Part shown: piece after piece, positions 1 to 4,939 of the stretch
How the letters are laid out: each line of letters opens with the position of its first letter
Position numbering within the stretch: the stretch's first letter is position 1
Assembly (NCBI GenBank): GCA_903903715.1
Contig: CAIUZX010000027.1
Location: 1 to 5,742 of the forward strand
Direction: 5' to 3'
Origin: an uncultured Caulobacterales bacterium
Lineage (GTDB): Bacteria > Pseudomonadota > Alphaproteobacteria > Caulobacterales > Caulobacteraceae
DNA: 5,742 nucleotides
Made by a program: the position numbers and the translations under genes
The notes under the pieces: model-generated
Seen by the model: the letters and a program-made list of their open reading frames with translations, nothing else
Database searches by the model: none
Told to the model about the DNA's origin: nothing

Positions 1-93
1 AAGCTCATTCAGGAGTATCGCGCCTTCGATTTCCTGTCACCGTGGGAGGGCGCAAAGTACGTCCTGCCCGGAGACGAAAAAGCGGGAGGCTAG
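1..93 (+). CDS. nuoC: NADH-quinone oxidoreductase subunit C, C-terminal end (partial)
   Basis: The window opens inside this gene; 30 codons and a TAG stop remain. The tail reads FDFLSPWEGAKYVLPGDEKA, the typical C-terminus of alphaproteobacterial NuoC (30-kDa subunit family), which ends in a FDFxSPWEG segment. NuoC is a cytoplasmic subunit of the peripheral arm that docks against NuoD near the quinone site and carries no cofactor. The stop codon is followed after only 3 bases by the next start, so the two genes are almost certainly cotranscribed. It is a separate gene here and is not fused to nuoD. The 5' part lies outside the window. Confidence 0.93.
   Translation, partial: KLIQEYRAFDFLSPWEGAKYVLPGDEKAGG
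84..89 (+). promoter_or_regulatory. Strong Shine-Dalgarno site for the four-helix membrane protein
   Basis: GGGAGG lies 7 bases before the ATG at 97, inside the last codons of nuoC. It is a near-consensus ribosome binding site. It supports the start at 97 and supports the downstream frame being a translated gene, not spacer. Confidence 0.7.
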
Positions 94-96
94 GCT

Positions 97-510
97 ATGA
101 GTCGGCAGCCATTGCGTTCAGCGACAGCATTCTTCTTGCTGACGTTCTCGACGGCGTTTCTGATGACGATCGGTATCCGGCTGACAGGCTGGTTCACGCG
201 GTCGCCCGAGATCCCGCAAAACGCGATGCGCGACCTGGGCGTCGCCATCATGATCGGCGTGGCGGCCCTGGCGGTCGGCGGCGCCATTCGACGGATGGAC
301 GCCGTTGAGCTGCGCAGCGCCCTGATCGGCGCGGCGTCGGTGCTTCTCGCGATCCCGACCTCATACGCTGCGATCAATCACCGCTGGGACGCCTCGACCA
401 CTGTCGTGGTGAGCTTCAGCGCCGTCTTGTTGTTGACCGGCCTGCTGGTCGCGATCACGACCCGGGGGGAGGGCGATAGCGCTCCGATCCGGACCTTGGA
501 TTCGGAGTAG
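97..510 (+). CDS. Unrecognised four-helix membrane protein between nuoC and nuoD (137 aa)
   Basis: I do not recognise this protein. Hydrophobic stretches at about residues 9-27, 47-65, 74-93 and 103-121 predict four membrane helices with short loops. Basic residues sit at the N-terminus (R3, R7) and in the 65-73 loop (RRMDAVELR). The tail after residue 122 is polar and acidic. No cofactor-binding or catalytic motif is visible, and it does not resemble NuoA, H, J, K, L, M or N. The start is well supported: GGGAGG lies 7 bases upstream and the gap after nuoC is 3 bases. Its stop (508-510) lies 7 bases before nuoD, so translation of the three genes is probably coupled. The position suggests a complex I accessory or assembly role, but that is inference; it could simply be a passenger gene. 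Confidence 0.85.
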   Translation: MSRQPLRSATAFFLLTFSTAFLMTIGIRLTGWFTRSPEIPQNAMRDLGVAIMIGVAALAVGGAIRRMDAVELRSALIGAASVLLAIPTSYAAINHRWDASTTVVVSFSAVLLLTGLLVAITTRGEGDSAPIRTLDSE

Positions 511-517
511 GATACCT

Positions 518-1744
518 ATGGCTGATGACGCCGCACCCGCGCCGGTCGCTTTGATCGACGGCGAGGAAACCAAAGTCCGCAAGTTCAACATCAACTTCGG
601 CCCCCAGCATCCGGCGGCGCACGGCGTTCTGCGCATGGTGCTTGAGCTGGACGGCGAAGTTGTGGAGCGCTGCGACCCGCACATTGGCCTGCTGCATCGC
701 GGCACGGAAAAGTTGATGGAGGCGCGCACCTACCTCCAGAACACGCCCTATTTCGACCGCCTCGATTATGTGGCGCCGATGAACCAGGAACATGCGTTTG
801 TCCTGGCGATCGAGAAGCTGGCTGGGATCGAGGTCCCGTACCGGGCGAAGATCATCCGGGTGCTGTTTGACGAGATCGGACGCATCCTCTCGCACCTACT
901 GAACGTCACGACCCAGGCTCTGGACGTGGGCGCGCTGACCCCGCCGCTGTGGGGCTTTGAAGAGCGCGAGAAGCTGATGATCTTCTATGAGCGGGCGTCT
1001 GGCGCCCGTCTCCACGCCAACTATTACCGTCCGGGCGGCGTGCATCAGGATCTGCCGCCGGACCTGATCTCCGACATCCGCCGCTGGTGCGCAGAGTTCC
1101 CGAGCAAACTCAACGATATTGACGCGCTCGTCACGCCCAACCGGATCTTCAAGCAGCGCAACGTTGATATCGGCGTGGTGACCAAGGAAGAGGCGTTCAC
1201 GTGGGGCTTCACCGGCGTGATGGTGCGCGGATCCGGCACGCCATGGGATCTGCGCAAGTCGCAGCCCTATGAGATCTACGCGGACCTCGATTTCGACATC
1301 CCCGTCGGCAAGAACGGCGACTGCTACGACCGTTATCTCGTTCGCATGGAGGAGATGCGTCAATCCCTCAGGATTATGACGCAATGCCTGGATTTGCTGG
1401 ATAAAAATCCAGGACCTGTGCTGACTGAGAACTCAAAGTTCACACCGCCACGACGGGGCGAGATGAAGCGGTCGATGGAAGCCCTGATCCACCACTTCAA
1501 GCTCTACACCGAAGGCTTCCACGTGCCGGCGGGCGAAGTGTACGCCGCCATTGAGGCGCCCAAGGGCGAGTTTGGCGTCTATCTGGTCGCCGACGGCACC
1601 AACAAGCCTTACCGCTGCAAGATCCGCGCGCCGGGCTTCCCTCATCTCCAGGCGATGGACTGGATGTCAAAGGGACACATGCTCGCCGACGTTTCGGCAG
1701 TGCTGGGCTCGCTCGATATCGTCTTCGGCGAGATCGACCGCTAA
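518..1744 (+). CDS. nuoD: NADH-quinone oxidoreductase subunit D (49-kDa type, quinone site)
   Basis: This is a complete 408-residue NuoD, close to the usual length of about 390-420 residues. With NuoB it forms the quinone-reduction chamber at the base of the hydrophilic arm. The hallmark FGPQHPAAHGVLR is at residues 27-39 and FDRLDYV at 79-85. By alignment with the bovine 49-kDa subunit, the quinone-liganding His59 and Tyr108 correspond to H35 and Y84 here, with the same 49-residue spacing. The family is related to the large subunit of [NiFe] hydrogenases, but the Ni-binding cysteine pairs are absent, as expected. The C-terminus, DIVFGEIDR, is the standard ending. The ATG is preceded by GGAG at 504-507, which overlaps the previous gene's stop. 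About 20 residues precede the conserved core, a normal variable N-terminus for alphaproteobacteria. I see no frameshift or lost key residue. Confidence 0.98.
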   Translation: MADDAAPAPVALIDGEETKVRKFNINFGPQHPAAHGVLRMVLELDGEVVERCDPHIGLLHRGTEKLMEARTYLQNTPYFDRLDYVAPMNQEHAFVLAIEKLAGIEVPYRAKIIRVLFDEIGRILSHLLNVTTQALDVGALTPPLWGFEEREKLMIFYERASGARLHANYYRPGGVHQDLPPDLISDIRRWCAEFPSKLNDIDALVTPNRIFKQRNVDIGVVTKEEAFTWGFTGVMVRGSGTPWDLRKSQPYEIYADLDFDIPVGKNGDCYDRYLVRMEEMRQSLRIMTQCLDLLDKNPGPVLTENSKFTPPRRGEMKRSMEALIHHFKLYTEGFHVPAGEVYAAIEAPKGEFGVYLVADGTNKPYRCKIRAPGFPHLQAMDWMSKGHMLADVSAVLGSLDIVFGEIDR

Positions 1745-1773
1745 ACAAATCGGCGCGTGACGTCGCTGGCCGC

Positions 1774-1804
1774 TTGACCGTTTGTCACAAACGTCGCCTA
1801 GTTT
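1774..1804 (+). promoter_or_regulatory. Possible internal promoter upstream of the 62-residue gene
   Basis: TTGACCG (1774-1780) resembles the -35 element of housekeeping promoters. Sixteen bases later CCTAGTTT (1797-1804) loosely resembles the Caulobacter-type -10 GCTANAWC. The -10 match is poor, and the spacer is longer than the usual 10-14 bases for that class. A start near 1811 would give a leader of about 20 bases before GTG 1832. A 15-base palindrome fills the spacer. Treat this as a weak candidate only. Confidence 0.22.
1779..1793. repeat. Perfect 15-bp palindrome, operator-like
   Basis: CGTTTGT-C-ACAAACG is a perfect 7-bp inverted repeat around a single central base, in the nuoD to 62-residue-gene linker. 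A 1-base centre is too tight for an RNA hairpin of full stem length, so a DNA site for a dimeric regulator is the more natural reading. It falls between the -35-like and -10-like sequences described for this linker, a classic repressor position. No cognate regulator lies in the window. Confidence 0.5.
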
Positions 1805-1831
1805 TGTGGACGCTTGATTGGAGTGGGAACC

Positions 1832-2020
1832 GTGCCCGAGACGCATCACGCTTGTTTCCAGGAAGAGACCACCGGCCGGGAGGTCTGCATCCTGACAGAT
1901 CGCGACCCTCAGGCGATTCCGTTGCAGCGTCTGATCCAGACGGCCGCCAACATGTTCCGCGTCGCGGCGCATCACCTGCGCCTGACCCGCACGGGCCCCG
2001 GTCGTCCCAGCCAAGGTTGA
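1832..2020 (+). CDS. Small unrecognised protein between nuoD and nuoE (62 aa)
   Basis: I do not recognise this protein. The GTG at 1832 is chosen because GGAG (1820-1823) lies 8 bases upstream. GTG 1823 and TTG 1814 are in-frame alternatives that would give 65 or 68 residues. By my hand count about 77% of third codon positions are G or C, fitting a real gene, whereas the overlapping +1 frame reads as an Arg/Pro/His-rich shadow. The product looks soluble: a polar N-terminus with H5, H6, C8 and C19, then an amphipathic-looking segment at about residues 29-51 (IPLQRLIQTAANMFRVAAHH), and a basic Gly/Pro tail. It has no signal peptide or membrane helix. It does not show the zinc-ligand pattern of the NDUFS6-like accessory subunit. 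Its place within the nuo operon suggests a link to complex I, unproven. Confidence 0.6.
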   Translation: MPETHHACFQEETTGREVCILTDRDPQAIPLQRLIQTAANMFRVAAHHLRLTRTGPGRPSQG

Positions 2021-2033
2021 TCCACCGGGATCA
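2018..2033 (+). repeat. Perfect hairpin at the stop codon of the 62-residue gene
   Basis: TGATCC (2018-2023) and GGATCA (2028-2033) form a perfect 6-bp stem around the tetraloop ACCG; a T-G wobble could add a seventh pair. The TGA stop is the first arm. It is followed by CGTTTTCCC, not a clean T-run, so it is at best a weak terminator or an mRNA 3'-end stabiliser between operon segments. Confidence 0.4.
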
Positions 2034-2056
2034 GACGTTTTCCCTGAACGGATCAC

Positions 2057-2087
2057 TTGACCCGGGGGGGTGAGGCTGCGCTAAACG
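2057..2087 (+). promoter_or_regulatory. Possible promoter upstream of nuoE
   Basis: TTGACCC (2057-2063) is followed 16 bases later by GCTAAACG (2080-2087), which matches the first six positions of the Caulobacter-type -10 GCTANAWC. The spacer contains a run of seven G (2064-2070). A start near 2093 would give a leader of about 33 bases before the nuoE ATG. The spacer is longer than that promoter class normally allows, so confidence is low. The nuoE ribosome binding site itself is weak (GAAAG, 2112-2116). Confidence 0.28.
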
Positions 2088-2125
2088 CCTTCGAGCGAGA
2101 GCACCCTATCTGAAAGCTGATCGAC

Positions 2126-2785
2126 ATGTCCGTTCGCCGCCTGAGCCCGCAACAGCCTGACGCATTTTCATTTTCGGCGGACACGCTGGAGAGGGCAAAC
2201 TGGTGGATCGCAAAGTATCCGCCAGAGCGCAAGCCATCGGCGGTGATCCCGATCCTGTGGCTGGTGCAGAAGCAGGAGGGTTGGGTGTCCGAGCCCGCCA
2301 TGCGCGCCATCGCCGACCTTTTGGGTATGCCGAAGATCCGTGTGCTGGAAGTTGCGACCTTCTACACGATGTTCCAGCTGGAACCGGTGGGCTCCGCAGC
2401 GCTCATCCAGGTGTGTGGCACGACCCCATGCATGCTCCGCGGGTCCGAGGCGCTGCTTGAGCTTTGCAAGGCCGAGATCGGACCGAAGGACAAGCTGTCC
2501 GCCGACGGGCTCTTCACCTGGCAGGAAGTGGAGTGCCTGGGCGCCTGCGCCAACGCGCCGATGGCCCAGATCAACGACTATTACTACGAGGACCTCACGC
2601 CGGAGAGCCTGAAGGCCATCATCGACGCCTTCCGCAAAGGCGAGACGCCCGCGCCAGGTTCGGCGATTGATCGCAAGTCGTCCGAGCCTGTGGACGGTCC
2701 CCTGACCTTGACGGATCCCTCGCTCTACGATGGCTCGCGGGCTGCGCCGATCAGCTTGCCGAACGTCAAGGCGCCGGCTGAGTGA
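2126..2785 (+). CDS. nuoE: NADH-quinone oxidoreductase subunit E (24-kDa type, 2Fe-2S)
   Basis: This is a complete 219-residue NuoE. It sits beside NuoF in the NADH-input module and holds the [2Fe-2S] cluster N1a, in a thioredoxin-like fold. The four ligands are all present: C97 and C102 in CGTTPC, and C137 and C141 in CLGAC. The N-terminal part has the usual helical segment (YPPERKPSAVIPILWLVQKQ, 31-50) and the VATFYTMF motif (76-83). Compared with the roughly 166-residue E. coli protein there is a C-terminal tail of about 50 residues, rich in Pro and Ser and probably disordered; such tails are usual in alphaproteobacterial NuoE. The ATG at 2126 is bounded by an in-frame stop at 2111-2113, which excludes a much earlier start. 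The stop overlaps the next start in a GTGA arrangement. Confidence 0.98.
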   Translation: MSVRRLSPQQPDAFSFSADTLERANWWIAKYPPERKPSAVIPILWLVQKQEGWVSEPAMRAIADLLGMPKIRVLEVATFYTMFQLEPVGSAALIQVCGTTPCMLRGSEALLELCKAEIGPKDKLSADGLFTWQEVECLGACANAPMAQINDYYYEDLTPESLKAIIDAFRKGETPAPGSAIDRKSSEPVDGPLTLTDPSLYDGSRAAPISLPNVKAPAE

Positions 2786-3000
2786 CCGACGACGAAGCTG
2801 CGCTCGCCGCGCTCAAGGGCCGGTTTCAAAGGATGGCGGCGGTTGTCGTCCTTGCCCTGATCGTGGGACTTGTTGGCCTCGTCTGCTATTTTGTCGGGCG
2901 CCAGCCCTTCGGATTGTTCTTATTCGTCGCGGCTCTGGTTGGCGGTTTCGCCGCTCAGGTGTGGTTTCTGGCGGCATTCGGTTCCGCCCGCCATAGGTAG
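2782..3000 (+). CDS. Small two-helix membrane protein overlapping nuoE (72 aa)
   Basis: I do not recognise this protein. It starts with GTG at 2782, overlapping the nuoE stop as GTGA, a classic translationally coupled junction. Residues 1-17 are polar and charged (TDDEAALAALKGRFQR), followed by two predicted membrane helices at about 18-38 (MAAVVVLALIVGLVGLVCYF) and 43-66, joined by a tight GRQPFG turn. The C-terminus is short and basic (SARHR). The shape is a helical hairpin, with both ends probably cytoplasmic. It is not NuoK or NuoA, which are longer and have three helices with conserved acidic residues in the membrane. It may be a small complex I accessory or assembly protein, by position only. 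The gene is real with good confidence because of the coupling and the coherent topology. Confidence 0.8.
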   Translation: MTDDEAALAALKGRFQRMAAVVVLALIVGLVGLVCYFVGRQPFGLFLFVAALVGGFAAQVWFLAAFGSARHR

Positions 3001-3091
3001 TTCCTATGTGCGGCCGGAGTGATCTGTCATCACAACGACAGACCGCGGCGCCATAAGTTGGCGTCGAGGTCCGTTCCATGTCCGGAACGGA
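2992..3091 (+). promoter_or_regulatory. Array of four tandem stem-loops before the nuoF reading frame
   Basis: Four potential hairpins follow one another. First, CATAGG (2992-2997) pairs with CCTATG (3003-3008), and its 5-base loop contains the TAG stop of the 72-residue gene. Second, TCTGTC (3023-3028) pairs with GACAGA (3037-3042) around an 8-base loop. Third, CGGCGCCA (3046-3053) pairs with TGGCGTCG (3059-3066) around TAAGT, with one G-U pair. Fourth, TCCGTTCC (3070-3077) pairs perfectly with GGAACGGA (3084-3091) around ATGTCC. Stems two to four are separated by only 3 bases each. The array ends 6 bases before GAGGGG (3098-3103), the likely ribosome binding site for GTG 3110. There is no U-run, so it does not look like a simple terminator. 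A structured mRNA leader, processing site or protein-binding RNA is the inference. Confidence 0.45.
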
Positions 3092-3109
3092 AGGTGCGAG
3101 GGGTAGGGC

Positions 3110-3544
3110 GTGACGAAGAGGGACGGGCCAGTCGATCAGAATGTTGGATCGGTCGACCCGTCTGCGCCCGTGAATCCGAACCGTTCCGGCCGTGTGGGCG
3201 GCGCAAAGTTTGTTCTCAATCTTCTAGGCGCAGCGGCGATGACGGCCATGAGCGGCCCACTTGGCGCGTCGGCCCAGGCGGAGGGTGACAAGTCAGCGTC
3301 GGAAGTCGCCGGCGGGGCGAGTTCTGTGTTGGTTTCGGGAGCGACTGGCGCTATGTCGCGTGGCGCGCCGTCCGACAACGGCGAGAGTCGCGGTCCGATC
3401 TCTCCGTCTCCGGAGGGACAGGCGCCGGCGGATCGGGTCAGGTCCTTCGATACCGAAGATCAGGATCCGCAGCGACATCGACAGTCGGACCTGATCAAGA
3501 GCCGGGGAGCGGAGACTAGAACCGCCGCGGCTGGGAGTTCTCGA
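3110..3544 (+). other. Open frame continuous with nuoF: possible 145-residue N-terminal extension or separate orphan
   Basis: From GTG 3110 the frame stays open for 145 codons and runs without a stop into NuoF. GAGGGG lies 6 bases before the GTG, so translation could start there. The peptide is low in complexity, rich in Ala, Gly, Ser and Pro, and probably disordered. The exception is a hydrophobic stretch at residues 30-58 that ends in ASAQA and resembles a signal peptide if read from the in-frame GTG at 3194. No known domain is visible and NuoF does not normally have this part. My hand count gives about 67% G/C at third positions here against about 86% in the first 50 codons of the nuoF core, and rare codons (AGA, CTA, CGA) appear. 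Alternatives: a true extension, a formerly separate gene that lost its stop, or an untranslated leader that is open by chance. Confidence 0.35.
3534..3537 (+). promoter_or_regulatory. Ribosome binding site deciding the nuoF start
   Basis: GGAG lies 7 bases before ATG 3545, within the string CTGGGAG. This is ideal spacing. It coincides exactly with where the conserved NuoF sequence begins, which is the main reason to place the nuoF start at 3545 and not at the upstream in-frame GTG 3110. Confidence 0.65.
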
Positions 3545-4858
3545 ATGGTCGGTATCCTGGAAGACAAGGACCGGATCTTCACCAATCTCTACGGTCTCCA
3601 CGACTGGGGCCTGGAGGGCGCGAAGGCGCGCGGTTGCTGGAACGCGACCCGCGAGATGCTGCAGCAGGGCCCTGAGTGGATCGTTGACAACATCAAGGCG
3701 TCGGGTCTGCGCGGCCGTGGCGGCGCCGGTTTCTCGACGGGCCTGAAGTGGTCGTTCATGCCCAAGGAAGTCGGCGCGCGGCCGCACTACCTCGTCGTCA
3801 ACGCCGATGAGTCGGAGCCGGGGACCTGCAAGGACCGTGAGATCCTGCGTCACGATCCGCACCTGTTGATCGAGGGCTGCCTGATCGCCTCCTTCGCGAT
3901 GCGTGCGCACGCCTGCTACATCTATCTCCGCGGCGAATATGTCCGTGAGCGCGAAGTGCTCGAGGAAGCGGTCAAGCAGGCCTACGAGGCCAAGCTGATC
4001 GGCAAGAACAACATCCACGGGTGGGACTTCGATCTCTACGTCCACCACGGCGCCGGCGCCTATATCTGCGGCGAGGAAACGGCGCTCCTGGAGAGTCTTG
4101 AAGGCAAGAAGGGTCAGCCGCGCCTGAAGCCGCCTTTCCCGGCAGGCGCGGGCCTGTATGGCTGTCCCACGACCGTGAACAATGTCGAGTCCATCGCGGT
4201 GGCCGGCACGATCTTGCGCCGGGGCGCCGACTGGTTTGCCGGCATCGGCCGGGCGAACAACACCGGCACCAAGTTGATGTGCATCTCCGGGCACGTGAAC
4301 AAGCCGTGCAATGTCGAAGAGGCCATGTCGATCCCGCTGCGTCAGCTGCTCGAAGAGCATTGCGGCGGCGTGCGGGGCGGTTGGGGCAATCTTAAGGCGA
4401 TCATCCCGGGCGGCTCGTCCGTTCCGATGATTCCGGCGGAACAGTGCGAAACCGCGCTGATGGATTTTGATTCGCTGCGGGAGCTGCGCTCCGGCCTTGG
4501 CACCGCCGCGGTCATCGTGATGGATAAATCTACGGATCTCGTCCGCGCGATCGCCCGTCTCAGCTACTTTTACAAGCACGAAAGCTGTGGACAGTGCACG
4601 CCTTGCCGGGAAGGCACCGGCTGGATGTGGCGGGTCATGGACCGTATGGCCCGAGGGGACGCCGAGATGAAGGAGATCGATATTCTCCTTGATGTGGCGT
4701 CTCAGGTGGAGGGGCACACTATCTGTGCCCTCGGCGACGCGGCGGCCTGGCCGATCCAGGGGCTGTTCCGGCACTTCCGTCCGGAGATCGAAGCGCGCAT
4801 CGCCAGCTATCGCTCCGGCCGCCCGCACGTTCAGGGTCATTCGATCGCAGCCGAGTAG
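3545..4858 (+). CDS. nuoF: NADH-quinone oxidoreductase subunit F (51-kDa type, NADH/FMN/4Fe-4S)
   Basis: From ATG 3545 this is a complete 437-residue NuoF, the usual alphaproteobacterial length. It oxidises NADH, takes the hydride onto non-covalent FMN and passes electrons to cluster N3, at the cytoplasmic tip of complex I. Visible motifs are the glycine-rich GLRGRGGAGFSTGLKW (54-69), NADESEPGTCKDRE (86-99), GAGAYICGEETALLESLEG (169-187), and GLYGCPTTVNNVES (203-216). The 4Fe-4S ligands are C348, C351 and C354 in ESCGQCTPC, with C394 in HTICALGD. The start rests on GGAG 7 bases upstream and on agreement with family N-termini (EDKDRIFTNLYGLHDWGLEGA). The same frame is open back to GTG 3110, so a 582-residue form is formally possible. 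It is followed by nuoG after 81 bases. Confidence 0.97.
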   Translation: MVGILEDKDRIFTNLYGLHDWGLEGAKARGCWNATREMLQQGPEWIVDNIKASGLRGRGGAGFSTGLKWSFMPKEVGARPHYLVVNADESEPGTCKDREILRHDPHLLIEGCLIASFAMRAHACYIYLRGEYVREREVLEEAVKQAYEAKLIGKNNIHGWDFDLYVHHGAGAYICGEETALLESLEGKKGQPRLKPPFPAGAGLYGCPTTVNNVESIAVAGTILRRGADWFAGIGRANNTGTKLMCISGHVNKPCNVEEAMSIPLRQLLEEHCGGVRGGWGNLKAIIPGGSSVPMIPAEQCETALMDFDSLRELRSGLGTAAVIVMDKSTDLVRAIARLSYFYKHESCGQCTPCREGTGWMWRVMDRMARGDAEMKEIDILLDVASQVEGHTICALGDAAAWPIQGLFRHFRPEIEARIASYRSGRPHVQGHSIAAE

Positions 4859-4879
4859 GCCGCTTCACTCTTGCCTTAG

Positions 4880-4910
4880 GGCGCAAAGTGTTTCACCACG
4901 CACTCGCGCC
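4880..4910 (+). repeat. Possible hairpin in the nuoF-nuoG linker
   Basis: GGCGC (4880-4884) can pair with GCGCC (4906-4910), and inside it AGTG (4887-4890) pairs with CACT (4901-4904). This gives a 9-bp interrupted stem with a small AA/C internal loop and a 10-base apical loop. There is no following T-run (the next T-run, at 4922-4925, is short), so termination is unlikely. It may be a stabilising or processing element in the polycistronic mRNA, or chance in GC-rich DNA. Confidence 0.25.
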
Positions 4911-4939
4911 GCATCGCCAAGTTTTGGGATCTCGTCGAC

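Noticed and set aside
2018..2043. Intrinsic terminator after the 62-residue gene
   Set aside because: The 6-bp stem is short and the downstream bases (CGTTTTCCC) are not a proper T-run. Kept only as a hairpin.
1774..2073. 99-codon frame overlapping the 62-residue gene
   Set aside because: It reads as Arg/Pro/His/Ser-rich sequence typical of a +1 shadow. The alternative frame has better third-position bias and a well-placed ribosome site.
3019..3288. 89-codon + frame across the nuoE-nuoF linker
   Set aside because: It is Arg/Cys/Ser-rich with no ribosome site, crosses the stem-loop array and overlaps the better-supported frame continuous with nuoF.
3293..4840. Long open frame on the minus strand (515 codons) opposite nuoF
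   Set aside because: It is the antisense shadow of nuoF: GC-rich codons with third-position G/C leave the opposite frame open. The product is rich in Arg, Ala and Asp/His with no domain, and nuoF motifs on the + strand are unambiguous.
48..4889. GGCGCAAAGT occurs three times (49-58, 3200-3209, 4880-4889)
   Set aside because: Two copies lie in open protein frames and one in a linker, in unrelated contexts and without regular spacing. Likely coincidence in GC-rich DNA, not a repeat family.
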